Below, piece by piece: positions 1-10,864 of a stretch of 64,000 bases of DNA (position 1 is the stretch's first letter; every line of letters begins with the position of its first letter). A program made the translations under genes and the position numbers. This DNA is from Otatea glauca (lineage: Eukaryota; Streptophyta; Magnoliopsida; Poales; Poaceae), in NCBI GenBank assembly GCA_036346275.1, contig CM070719.1, positions 14,921,185 to 14,985,184 on the forward strand, read 5' to 3'. The notes beneath the pieces were generated by a model. It was given only the letters and a program-made list of their open reading frames with translations. It was not told the origin of the DNA and made no database searches.

Positions 1-520
1 CTGATCAACGGCCCCAAATGCTAGAATTCTGATTCGGATCCCATCTGCTCGTAGCAGTCCGATCCGATCTGATCCAACAGTCACCCGCCATGCTAGGGTT
101 TCCAACCAACACAGTCCGTCTGATTGAAAGACGATGGCCACGCGATTAGGGTTCACATCGGACCGGGCTGCGATGGATTGGACTGGCCGCAAGGTCCTAG
201 GCCGAGCCCAGCACTGTTGAGAGATTTTCAAGGGTTTTCGATTTAAAATAATTTTGATAATTAAATTAATTCGGTTAAGGCAATAAAAATATAAGAAAAA
301 TCTAAAAAATTACCAAAAATACTTTGAGACATTTGGAACTCAAATAAAATATTTTTGATAAAACTTTATTTAAACTTTCACAATATTTAAATAGTTTTCA
401 CAATAGGCCATACTTAATAATAGTAAATAAATTTAAATAAAATCTAAAAAAATCCAATAAATTTAGAAAATTCACAAAATGCATATTAAATTCAAATAAA
501 CCAAAATTTGGGATGTTACA
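1..520 (-). repeat. LTR fragment, probably Ty3/gypsy, minus strand
   Basis: Read on the minus strand this begins at 520 with TGTAACATCCCAAATTTTGG, the kind of start common in grass gypsy LTRs, and then becomes very AT-rich before a GC-richer part at 1-230. The other end lies outside the window, so length and whether it is a solo LTR cannot be decided. The five bases after it (521-525, gtcaa) should recur beyond the other end if it is a clean insertion. The LTR abuts a coding remnant at 521. Confidence 0.55.
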
Positions 521-613
521 GTCAAGAACAAGAATGAACAGCTCCGCAGGCAAAACTTGGAGCTCCAGACCCAAAACGATGACCTACGCCGTCAAAGGAA
601 CAATGAGGTGTAG
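521..613 (+). pseudogene. C-terminal coiled-coil remnant of an unknown protein
   Basis: An open frame of 30 codons ends in TAG at 611-613. It is rich in Gln, Asn, Glu, Arg and Leu with heptad-like spacing (NEQLRRQNLELQTQNDDLRR), so it looks like the end of a coiled coil. Such tails occur at the end of plant En/Spm or PIF-type transposon proteins and also in host proteins. The LTR at 1-520 cuts it off upstream. I do not recognise the family. Confidence 0.35.
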
Positions 614-1983
614 TTGTGCTTGCCACTACCGTGACCAGTAGCCTCGTCCATGCCGTTCTGACGATCAACATTCCCTGTGGGTGCCGTATGATTACCTATT
701 CGAGCCTCAATGTCATCCGCCAGTAAAGCGTAGTCCATCCCGCCCTTTTACAATACCAAAAGGCACACTTGTATCGTACTTTTCTCCATGTTCGTGGCTG
801 CTCTGTGCCACCATTTGTACTGTCCAAACTATATGCGCCATGTAATCCCCCTTTATTATGCAATGGTATATTTCATTCATTCCGTTGTTTTCCAACTTTA
901 AACATGAAATGACTTTACCAGTTCGAAGAACAATATCAATTGATGGGACAACACAGTCCAACCTGCTTTACAACATCGAACATACAACATGCAAATACCT
1001 ATGCACGGCACGTGCGGGACAAGGGGCTATTTTTGCAAAAAAAATACACAGGGGCTAATTTTGCAAAAATAATTTTAACATTTATTATTTACATACAAAA
1101 TTTGTTGAAGGATATATATAATTTCCATATTTTGTTAAAAAAATTGTAATAATAATTATAAAAATTATGCCGCGATAGGGCTTAATGCTGCGCTGCTCTT
1201 CCGCGAAATTCGATGATTACCGCCGCGGCATTTACCGCTCCCTGTTGTCGTGATATTTTGATGCCACATAGTACCTCCATGGGAAATGCAAATTACGCGC
1301 CTGGGCAGAGCGGAATGGGGCCATTTTTGCTAATATAGATGAACAGGAGCTAAAAATGGAAAACCCGAAATGAAACGAGCCAAATACATTAAAACTTCCA
1401 TTACCGTTAGTGCCATCATTTGTATTGACTGATATACGGCATATATTCCGCGAAACTCATTAATAAGTGTTTTGTATGTTTGTCATTTTAGTAATTTTGC
1501 ACATCAACGTCACTAGCTTTCTCATTTCACTTCGAACTATTTTTCATGCCATTCATTGGTCATTACAAACAAAATTCGATTATAAAATTAAGACTCGAGT
1601 TAGTAAAAAAAATATTTTGCCACATATTTTTCGTTGTTGTCATTTTTATCTGAAAATTTTGCTCCCTACTCTTTTTTAAAAAAAGGAATTAAAAAAACCA
1701 TTCCGTGGCATGGCATAATGTCGCGCTATCCTACCGTGGCATTAGTCGAATGCAACGCCACCCAGCCACGGTAGGGAATGGCCTCGCTTCCCTCATCGCG
1801 AACAAAGACTACGCCTCCCCTTCCATCGCTTTTGTCTTTGCCGCCCGCCCGTCCATTGCATAATGCTATTTCGTGCTACCCGTCTGTTGGATAAGGCTAT
1901 TTTTGCAAATACGCAAGGAGGGGAGCTACAGATGGAAAAAAACAAAATCAGCCAAATAAATCAAAATTTCCCTGCCCACCCCT
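614..1983. other. Intergenic stretch with degenerate direct repeats, no gene
   Basis: No convincing coding region. A motif close to ggctatttttgcaaa occurs near 1024, 1318 and 1887. The copies at about 1318-1402 and 1886-1970 extend over roughly 80 bases in the same order: the motif, a gagct/ggagct step, aaaaatgg or agatgg, then gccaaata. This suggests repeated ends of one old element. A minus-strand frame at 713-961 is open for 82 codons but shows no recognisable domain. Confidence 0.3.
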
Positions 1984-1991
1984 CCCACGTA

Positions 1992-3035
1992 GGAGTGCAA
2001 TTGGCTAGGATTCCATCAGATATCACTCTTTCCGTATCCTAAGCCATATTTTTTATCGGATTCAAAGTCAGATACAGATAGTGCCGGATATGAATACGAC
2101 GCGAATGATATCAGTCACGAATTCGAAGCGAATACGGAGTTGAATTTATACGGTACCGAATATTATTTGTCTGATATCGCGTGAAAACAGATACTGCATA
2201 TATCATACATATAACAATGATTAATCAATCATATGAGTTCAATATGCAACACAATTATTGCAATTTAACAAGTCATTTTATCAGGTAGTCCAACAAAGTT
2301 GCAAAAGTATCAAATATTCCGTTATGTTTTGCAAAAGACTACTATGTATTCACGTAGGCAAGTGGAAGCATATTCTTGCATGTCAAACTCTGATGGCGAC
2401 ATGTAACATCGTAGAATTTTGTCTTTAAAAATAATACAAAAAATTAATTTGAAAATATTATTGACTTTTGTGAATTTCTAGAGAATAATTCAATTTTCTA
2501 TGTAAAACTAAAATCCAAGTTTTTGTTGGAAATAATTTTATTAAATTCAAAATATCTCAAGAACATATGTGAATTTTGCCCAAATTTGTGAACTCTATTT
2601 GCTAGTTTCTAAAAAGCCTTTCCGTATTTTAGAAATTATCTAAATATATATATTATTATATTAGAAATAAGTTTAGTAAGTTCAAAATGTCCTATTCAAT
2701 TCTCTGAAATTTACTAGAATTTTTGGGGCTGTTCTAGTATTTTTTTCTATATTGAGAAGAATTTTTAGAATTTAAAAACTATTTGTTGCATAAAAATAAT
2801 TATATTATATTATTTGTTTGGACTATTTGGTTGGGTCCAATTGGAGCTGCTAGAATATCTGAATAGAGTTATCTGAAATTATTCAAGAATATAATTGGAA
2901 TATTTCAATCCGACGAATAGTGATCTCCCAAATCCGATGTCGAATCCAACAACTATCCAACACGACTATCCAAATTCGATTCGAACATATTCGGTCTATC
3001 GTTGGCATCTATCCGATTCGATTGCACCCATACTC
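1992..3035. mobile_element. hAT-type non-autonomous DNA transposon, 1.04 kb
   Basis: An 8-bp target-site duplication cccacgta flanks the element at 1984-1991 and 3036-3043. The ends are imperfect inverted repeats: GGAGTGCAATTGGCTAGGAT on the left, and on the right, read inward, GAGTATGGGTGCAATCGAAT. The 8-bp duplication and the GTGCAAT-type terminus fit hAT elements. Next to both ends are many short motifs built on gatacggat/ggattcgaa, while the centre is AT-rich and non-coding. No transposase is present, so it would depend on an autonomous relative. Confidence 0.75.
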
Positions 3036-3043
3036 CCCACGTA

Positions 3044-4078
3044 AGTCATTTTTACAGACACGAGACTAGCCACATGTTAAGACTAACGTGCACCGAGGAG
3101 CACACTAGGTTTCATGTTTGAAGTTAAAAAAAAGAACCATCTTCAGCGGCAGACACAAATAGGGGATGAAAGGGGCTAGAGCACTAGCTCCGTTCGTTGT
3201 GCATCTAAAACCCTTGGTCTTGCAGATTTGTTTTGGTGGTCTTCAAGGCGCCGTACCAGTTGTTCGTCATGAACGTAAGGCAGCGCAACATCAGTTAGCA
3301 CATTCTCTATTTTCTCAAACGTGCACCACTGACTGCCTTAATTTAGTCTCATTTTAATTGTTGGCTACCTTTATTGTAGGCTGAGAATACTTCTAATGCA
3401 TATTTATTTCCCTGCTGTAGAACCGAGTCTAAAACCCTGTTTTAGATGGACTCTGTGGACGTGTGAAGCTTCTTGATGGCACGATGGTCTAGATGTAGCT
3501 ACTGTAGTAGACGTATGCCAAAAAGAATGGCTGGCTGCGCGCCCTTATTGTGTTTCGTTTTCCTTTTCTTTTACTTTTGCTACCTTGTGAGTAGTTACTT
3601 GTTGGTTTTCCTAATGAAAATCGGGGACTTGCCCTCTGTTTTTTCTAAAGGAAGAAAAAAATTACAGATGACAATGGGGCTATTCCCACGGGCATGCCCG
3701 TCCTATTCCATCCCCATCTAGCTATCAGGGGCAATTTTTCATACAGTTCCTATTCGCCCCATCGGAGATTTTGTGAGGAATAGTGCCCAGTAAGAAATTA
3801 ACTTCAAATAGTATTGAGGTGATGAGTTATATGGCAAGGTTCAGGATCACGATGAATTGGGTCGAAGGTTCTTCGGCAAGATAGTGAATCACAGGATCAA
3901 TGTAGAATCCAGTATCCTATCTTATTCTACTAAAGTAACATATTTTACATCTACCACGTATTTCAACACTACTACAGTTTTAAAACTATACATTTAGAAC
4001 TTTTGCTTACAAAAATGTCATTTATAATTTACGCAAATTATAATGGACATGAATAGATGAAAAGTATAAAAGTTACAA
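3044..4078. other. Intergenic stretch; possible LINE 3' end near 3600-3662
   Basis: Small open frames at 3166-3357 and 3473-3721 show no domain. The stretch ending ctaatgaaaatcggggac... and then an A-rich run near 3650-3662 resembles the 3' end of a plant LINE, but no reverse transcriptase lies upstream, so this is weak. An exact CACTACTACAG, the tip of a CACTA element, sits at 3967-3977 without subterminal repeats beside it. Otherwise nothing is recognised. Confidence 0.25.
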
Positions 4079-4820
4079 TTAGAAGTGTCGACGATCGAGA
4101 CAGGTTGATGCGAACGGTAACCCGATCTTCCGACAGGTAGTAGTAAATCGATTGGTGGAGAACTCGACGTTGACAATCCAGCTTCCAATCAAAACTGATT
4201 CGAACCCTGCAATCGCTACACCACAGCTCCGTTGGTTATCAACCACGCACAAACACGGTTGACTTTGCCAAAAAGGTTTATCCCTGCATGCGAATCGAGA
4301 ACACAAGTAAGAACGTACAAGATGCAATCTGAAATTGCGAATTGTATTAAGCTCACGAGTTGGGGTTCTACAAACCGATTTACGGCGAAAAACTGACAGA
4401 GTGTCTAGTTGTAATCTAAGTAAAACCCAAGTGTCTAAAATAATGGCTACTGAATATATGAGAGGGAGGCGGCGGCTAGGGTTGTGTGCGGCTAGGGGGT
4501 GCACACAACCTGGGCTTGGACCCCCATATGCTTACAAGGCCCGAAATAGCCCAAAACAGCAAGATAACACATTGTTTCGATGATTTTGGATGATCTGCAA
4601 CAAATCTGGGGTTGGGACCATATCCATTGGAAAGATCTCGTCGTTATCTTTCTAACAAGAATAAGAACTCCTCAATTGGACTCCGTATCTAGGAGATATG
4701 CCTGTTTTAATGTAGTGCTATCTGCTGACTTCAAACTGATCACTAAGCCTGATTTGTGGACGACTGGTGTCTGGCTTGATTTGGCATGGCAAGGATGGAG
4801 TCCAACTGGGGATGTGGTTA
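4079..4820 (-). repeat. Ty3/gypsy 3' LTR-like region, minus strand
   Basis: This follows the end of the minus-strand gypsy pol and is non-coding. A second copy lies in the opposite orientation at about 24960-25860, and the two match over long stretches, for example tgtagcgattgcagggttcg and tactactacctgtcggaag. Its position after pol and its presence in two elements of the same family support an LTR or 3' untranslated role. The exact LTR ends were not found, and no clean target-site duplication is visible. Confidence 0.5.
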
Positions 4821-5551
4821 TGTGGAGGTGCTTCTCCCATGTTCTTAAATAGTAAAATATCACAAATATTTAGTAGCATCCCATCCTCAATATCATTATT
4901 ATGAACAACGAGAAATGAGCTCACCTCATGATTTAAATTACGTGCACGAGCTCTTGTCATAGACCATGATGTATGCGTGTATCCAAAAGAGTGATGACCT
5001 CATCATCCTCCCACTCTTGAATTGGAGTCGTCCTCGACTCAAGCTCATCCTCTTCTCCCACGTATGGCTTCAAATCGAAAATATTAAACGTGGGACTAAC
5101 CCAAAATCTGCAGGCAACTCAAACTTATATGCATTATCATTAATCTTTTCAAGTATTTTAATAGGACCATCAGCTCGAGGTATTAATTTAGACTTTCTCA
5201 AATCGGGAAACCTATCTTTTCTCAAATGTAGCCAAACAAGATCACCCGGTTCAAAAGATAAATTTTTTCTACCCTGGCTACTAGCAATCTTATACTTTTT
5301 AGTCATCTTTTCTATGTTCTCTTTTGTTGTTTAATGCATTTTTAAAATAAATTCAGCACGTTTCTTAGCATCTAAATTCACCTTTTCAGAAGTAGGTAAG
5401 GGCATGAAATAAATTGGAGCACGAGGATTAAACCCATACACTACCTGAAATGGACTTACCTTGATGGTAGAGTGTACCGACCTATTATAAACAAACTCAA
5501 CGTGCGGTAAACGCTCTTCCTACAACTTCAAATTCTTCTTTAAAATAGTCC
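4700..5551 (-). pseudogene. Ty3/gypsy pol, integrase C-terminus and tail
   Basis: Minus-strand frames at 5070-5306 and 4718-4960 carry the C-terminal part of a gypsy integrase. The first has the GDLVWLHLRKDRFPDLR block and the LPADFG step; the second starts MTRARARNLNHEVSSFL and is the polyprotein tail. They are separated by frame breaks. The tail sequence recurs at about 11085-11275 (minus) and 24745-24960 (plus), so three related gypsy fragments lie within 25 kb. Confidence 0.75.
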
Positions 5552-6270
5552 TCAACATGGTTGATAACGTATGGTTGACGACCTCCGTTTGTCTGTCGGT
5601 TTGGGGATGACATGTAGTAGAAACAGCAGCTTTGTCCCCAATTTATTCCATAAACTTCTACAAAAGTGACTCAAGAACTTAGCATCACGATCTGAAACAA
5701 TTGTGTTTGGCACTCCATGTAGACATACAATCTCCCTGAAAAACAAATCAGCAACGTTTGTAGCATCATCGCTCTTATGACAAGATATAAAATGTGCCAT
5801 TTTAAAAAATCGGTCTACAACGACAAAAATACTATCACTCCCCCTCTTTGTCCTAGGCAACCCTAAAACAAAGTTCATAGAAATATCCTCCCATAGAACG
5901 CTAGGAACAGGAAGAGGCATATAAAGACCATGTGGATTAGAGCGAGACTTAGTTTTGTTGCACGTAGTGTAGCGTGACACGTAGCGCTCGACGTCGCGTC
6001 TCATCTTTGGCCAAAAGAAATGTGTGGCCAGTATATCTTCAGTTTTCTTCACTCCAAAATGGCCCATCAAACCACCTCCATACGCTTCTTGTAAAAACAA
6101 AAGGTGAATAGAGCTAGCAAGAACACATAGCTTGTTAGCACGATATAACAAAATATTATTCAACACATATTTATTCCATGTTCTTCCTTCTCTACAGTTT
6201 TCAAATGCATCTTTAAAGTCCAAATCAGTGGCGTATAACTCTTTTATTGTCTCTAAACGAAAAATTTTAT
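5552..6270 (-). pseudogene. Ty3/gypsy integrase core, damaged
   Basis: This is the integrase half of a 329-codon open frame, which inserts the cDNA copy into the host chromosome. The N-terminal zinc-binding region is visible (HFGVKKTEDI ... then a CxxC-like site), but the first Cys of the final pair reads Tyr (RYTTCNKTKS). The first catalytic Asp is present in the EDISMNF block, whose last Asp-like position is Asn. The second Asp lies in IVSDRDAKF. The frame then runs out of the conserved fold after about LWNKLGTK, so the region with the catalytic Glu is lost. It was coded together with the RNase H upstream. It is non-functional as read. Confidence 0.85.
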
Positions 6271-6704
6271 GATCAAGTTGAGACAACATAGTATATCGCC
6301 TCGATAACGCATCAGCAATTACATTATCTTTTCCCCTCTTGTGTTTAATGATATATGAAAACGACTCTATGAATTCAACCCATTTAGCACGTCGTTTATT
6401 CAGTTTGTCTTGACTTCTAATGTGCTTCAAAGATTCATGATCAGAATGAATAACGAATTCCTTAGGCCGAAGATTGTTTTGCCATGTTTCTAATACTCGC
6501 ACTAAAGCATACAATTCTTTATCATATGTGGAGTAATTCAATGTTGGCCTATTAAATTTCTCACTAAAGTAAGCAACAGGTTTACCTTCTTATTGTAGCA
6601 CACATCCTATTACAATTCTGCTATCATCACATTATAATTCAAACGTCTTACCAAAATCTAGAAGTTGGAGTAGAGGTGTATGTGTAAGATTCTCTTTCAG
6701 CGTG
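6271..6704 (-). pseudogene. Ty3/gypsy RNase H domain
   Basis: The open frame beginning at 6541 (minus) starts inside RNase H with YSTYDKELYALV, HSDHESLKHI and ADALSRR, all typical of the gypsy RNase H. The active-site Glu (DKELYALV) and Asp (HSDHESL) are seen. The first part of the domain at 6542-6704 is out of frame relative to both the RT and the rest. In an intact element this domain removes RNA from the RNA/DNA hybrid. Confidence 0.75.
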
Positions 6705-7530
6705 TTAAAAGCTTGTTGTTGTGCTGGTCTCCATGGAAAGATAGCCCTTCTTTGTCAACTCATTCAGCGGGGCAGCAATGGTGCTAAAATCTTTCACGAA
6801 ATGCCTATAGAAACCTACAAGATCATGAAAACTTCTCACCTGTGTGACTGTCTCAGGGGTTAGCCAGCTCTTGATGGCATCAATTTTTACTTCATCCACT
6901 TCAATTCCGTGCGGAGTAACAACATAGCCAAGAAAAGAGACTCGATCCGTGCAAAAGATGCAATTCTCAAGATTACCAAACAAACATACATCTCTCAAAA
7001 TATTAAAAACAGCACGTAAATGTCCTATGTGTTCTTTATGTGACTTGCTATAGACCAAAATATTATCAAAATATACCACCACAAATTTTTCAATGAAAAC
7101 ACGTAAAACTTCGTTCATCAAACGCATGAAAGTGCTAGGTGCATTAGTTAAACCAAAAGGCATGACTAACCACTCATATAAACCGCACTTAGTTTTAAAT
7201 GTTGTTTTCCATTCATCTCTCAATTTCGTTCTAATCCGGTGGTATCCACTACGCAAGTCAATTTTTGTGAAAATAATCGAACCACTCAACTCATCAATCA
7301 TGTCGTCTAACCTAGGAATAGGATGACAATACCTTATTGTGATATTGTTAATGGCTCTACAATCAACACACATACGCCAACTACCATCTTTTTTAGGAAC
7401 CAAAAGAACAGGAACGGCATATGGACTAAGGCTTTCTCGTACGTACCCTCGGTTGAAAAGCTCTTAGAATTGTCGCTGAATTTCCTTAGTCTCCTCTGGA
7501 TTAGTCCTATACGCAACACAGTTTGGTAAA
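6705..7530 (-). pseudogene. Ty3/gypsy reverse transcriptase, active site mutated
   Basis: The main open frame (6705-7403) begins with VPKKDGSWRMCVDCRAINN and includes LVMPFGLTNAPSTFMRLMNE, which are diagnostic of gypsy reverse transcriptases, perhaps of the chromovirus branch. The preceding part (about 7404-7530) is in another frame. The catalytic YxDD motif reads YFDN: codons at about 7066-7077 give VVYFDNILVYS, so the last catalytic Asp is lost. The copy cannot be active as read. Gag and protease lie upstream on the same strand. Confidence 0.88.
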
Positions 7531-7740
7531 GTCGCTCCCAAGATCAAATCAATTTGGTGCTCAATACCTCTAATAGGTGGCAGCCCCGGGGATAACTCAG
7601 CTGGAAAAACATCCTCATACTCCTACAAAAGGTTAATGAAAGCAGGAGGCAAAGAGCTAGGAATATCATTAAGTAAAAATAAAGTTTCTTTGCACATTAA
7701 AGTGTAGCATGGTGCATCATTCTCATTAATTTCAGCAAGA

Positions 7741-8271
7741 TCAAATTTTGTAGCTAGCAAGCATAGCACCACCTTTCAATGTAATTCCCTCGGACATAGA
7801 ACTAGGTGATTTCTTGTCTTTCTTAGGTGGGAAAACATTCTTAGCTACTTGCTGATTTTCAGATTCTGGCACACTCTTTTTATTCTCATTTTTAGCTCTC
7901 TCTTTATCATATTGCACAATTTGAGCAGGTATCATAGAAAGCAAAGTGATTTTCTTTCCTTTTTGTATAAGAGTGTATTTATTATTTCTACCATGATGAG
8001 TTGCATCAGTATCAAATTCCCATGGACGACCTAATAAAAGTGAACATGCTTGCATACGCACTATGTCGAAATCAGCAAAATCATAGTATGTTCCAATGAA
8101 AAAATGCACTCTCGTAGTTTGTGTTACCTTCACCTTACTGTTGTTGTTGAACCATTGAATATGGTATGGATGAGGATGCGCACGTGTGGTCAAGCCAAGC
8201 TTCTTGATCAGATCCGAACTTACCAAGTTGTTGTAGCTTCCACCATCAATTATGACACGAACACGATGGTC
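7741..8271 (-). pseudogene. Ty3/gypsy aspartic protease and linker
   Basis: The frame at 7741-8226, extended upstream past its first Met to 8271, contains IIDGGSYNNLVSSDL followed by LGLTTRAHPHPYHIQWF and CSLLLGRPWEFD. The site is D-G-G in place of the usual D-S/T-G, which I recall as normal for this grass gypsy family. The last part is a charged Lys-rich linker. It would cut the polyprotein. An in-frame TAG at 8272-8274 (minus) separates it from gag. Confidence 0.75.
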
Positions 8272-9696
8272 CTAGACGATGAGATAAAACTGAAATAAAT
8301 TATGGCGTTGTAACTTCTCCGCTTGCTCCATTTGAGTGCTCAACACTCGCTGCACAATTATGGTTCTGTAATTCTCCGTGGTAGCAGTCCCTAAAATCTC
8401 CTCACCGTCGATGTCCGTCTCATAGTCATCTTCATTATCTGCAAGGTTAGTTGTAAGAGCATATTCATCCTCAACATCACCAACACTAATGTACCCATCG
8501 TCCTCCGTTGCAATGTACGCTCTCTGACTTGGGGAATCCTTCATGACATGGCATATTCCCTTGCAACGATAGCACACAATCCTAGTCGTACGACCCGTGG
8601 AAGCAACTGATGAAGAGCTCTTTGTTGGTGCCTGCACACTAGTAGATTTACTCACCTCGGGTGCACATGATGGTGGTGGCGATGCTGCTGAACACGCCCT
8701 ACTCATGGAGGGGGCAACAAACCGATTAGCATGAGGCGGGGTTGATTTGGCTTGTCCCGATGTTGATTTTGGTGTAGCTATACCACCAAAGCTACTCCTT
8801 GTCCTTTGTTGTCTTCCCTGCAATTCTTTTTCTGTCAACATAGCAAGCCGGAACAATCTATTGATATTATTATAATCTTTGTAATCAATTATATCTTGAA
8901 TTTCATGTCATAAACCTCCATAAAAATGAGCCATCTTATCTTCTTCATCCTTAAATACCTCACAACGCAACATGCCATTTGTAGCTCTTGATAGTACTCC
9001 TCTACAGATCTATTACCTCATTCAAGCGTTGCAATTTCTTACATAGATCACGTTTATAAGGAGGAATAAATATACTATGTATAGCTCACTTTAATCTATC
9101 CCACGTATCAGGTTGTAAGCCTTACTACTTCATTCCACCAAATGATAGCAAAATCTTTGAACTCACTAGTAGCTTGTCTGACTCTATGTTCTTCAGGAAC
9201 TAAATGAGAGTTAAACTTTTGTTCAACAGTCATTTTCAAATCTAAATAAATTTCAGCATCATATTCACTAGAAAAGATGGTATGGTAAATTTAACTTTAG
9301 AAAAAGGATCATCATATCCACGACCATTGCGTTGATTAAAATTATTATGTCCCATACCATGACGGTTGTGATTCAGGCGTCGTTGTTGTCTTACATCTTG
9401 TGCAGCGGCCCAAGTAGCGAAGGTGTCACAGTCTTCTCCATCCACATCATCATCTCCCGCGACAGACTCTTCATGCTCCTCCACTCTTCGAGCCCCATTG
9501 AGAGACGGCTGTCTCTCAAAGTTTTCCATCCTTGTAAGAAGATTGGCAATGCTTCGCTCTATTCTCTCCAATCTATGCTCATTGTCTCTATCGATCTCTA
9601 CGATGTTTGCATTGATGCCATTTAGCGTGTTGTTAGACTCGTTTCTCGAAATACACTCCTCTCCATCCACAGCTTCAGCTTGCGAACCTGCCATTA
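8272..9696 (-). pseudogene. Ty3/gypsy gag, broken
   Basis: The start codon is at 9694-9696 on the minus strand (frame MAGSQAEAVDGEE), followed by a coiled-coil-like stretch (HRLERIERSIANLLTRMENFE) and a basic Asn/Arg-rich part (RRLNHNRHGMGHNNF). The middle, about 8857-9241, has several frame breaks. The C-terminal frame (8272-8856) has one CCHC zinc knuckle, CYRCKGICHVMKDS, in which the final Cys has become Ser. Gag would package the RNA in the particle. A CACTA element sits just before the start codon, at 9700. Confidence 0.75.
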
Positions 9697-9699
9697 TTA

Positions 9700-10864
9700 C
9701 ATTACTACAAAATCAGTTATCCTTGCCGCCATATCACTGTCGGTTCATCAAAAATAAGCAGAAATAATATTATCATTACCGGTTCGAATGGAATACCGGC
9801 AGTAACGGCTTTTTTCTGATGAACCAGCCGTGATAAATCACTTATTACTGCCGGTTCGTGTCTGAACCGGCAGTAATACTATCACTGCCAGTTTTTAGAA
9901 GAACTGAAAGTGCTGATATTTTTCGAAAAATCATAACTTTTCCATACGGAGTCGGATGGAGATAAAATTTATATGAAAATTGTAACTCTCGACGAGATCT
10001 ACAACTTTGTAGTTGAAATCTTTTTCATTTGAAGTAGTTTAAATATCCAAATAATGGTATCACTGCCGGTTGGCGGTTCGTATTCCTAACCGGCAGTAAT
10101 AATGCTAGTATGCTACCAACCATTTTTCGAAAAATCATAACTTTTTTATACGGAGTCGGATGGAGATAAAATTTATATACAAATTGTAGCTCTCGACGAT
10201 ATCTACAACTTTGTAGTTGACAACGTTTTCATTTGAAGTAGTTTAAATATCCAAATAATGGTATCACTGCCGGTTGACGGTTCGTATTCCCAACCGGCAG
10301 TAATAATGCTACAAACTATTTTTTGAAAAATCATAACTTTTTCATACGGAGTCAGATGGAGATAAAATTTATATGAAAATTGTAGCTCTCGACGAGATCT
10401 ACAACTTTGTAGTTGACACTCTTTCCATTTGAATTCATCTAGATATCCAAATAATCATCAACATTTTCGGAGATAAAGGAACAAAAGGAAAATATATCCT
10501 ATACTAGTTGAGGAATGAGTGATAGGTGAGATGGTAAGGTGGGCTCGCGTGAGGCAGCAGATCGTGAGTTCGAGTCCTAGCAACCGCACGCGCGCAAAAA
10601 TCGCGTGACTTGTGACCGCGTCACGCGTAGAATACGGGGTGCTCGGTCCGGATGCAAATATTTTTTTTTATTTTACCGAGTAATTTACGAACCGAACTAT
10701 CACTGCCGGTTCGTATACAAACCGGCAGTGATACCGACATCACTGCCGGTTCTAGAACCGACAGTGATAGTCCGACTATCACTGCCGACCAATCACTGCC
10801 GGTTCCAAACACCGGCAGTGATGCCAGTTTGGAATCGACAGTGATATGGTGTTCTGTAGTAGTG
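9700..10864. mobile_element. Non-autonomous CACTA element, 1.17 kb
   Basis: The left end reads CATTACTACAAAATCAG, one base from the usual CACTACTACA, and the right end TTCTGTAGTAGTG. The flanking 3-bp duplication is tta (9697-9699 and 10865-10867). Subterminal palindromes of the type tcactgccggttcg / aaccggcagtgat fill both ends. Internally a block of about 115 bp (aatcataacttt ... tacaactttgtagttga) is repeated three times near 9929, 10129 and 10325. A tRNA-like stretch lies at 10524-10590. It carries no transposase and belongs to the same family as 39330-40243. Confidence 0.85.
10524..10590 (+). other. tRNA-like (Pol III promoter-like) module in CACTA element
   Basis: The stretch has a D-arm-like ggtgagatggtaagg and, about 40 bases on, a B-box-like gagttcgagtcct, followed downstream by a T run at 10660-10669. 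The related element at 39330-40243 has the same arrangement. It does not fold into a full cloverleaf by eye, so it is not called as a tRNA gene. Confidence 0.45.

Noticed and set aside
713..961. 82-codon minus frame with possible host-like composition
   Set aside because: No domain recognised and no flanking gene structure; left as unassigned sequence.
3967..3977. CACTACTACAG, an exact CACTA terminus
   Set aside because: No subterminal repeats and no matching right end with a TSD were found; it may be chance or a relic.
10524..10590. True tRNA gene
   Set aside because: Only box-like parts match; I could not draw an acceptor stem or anticodon arm.
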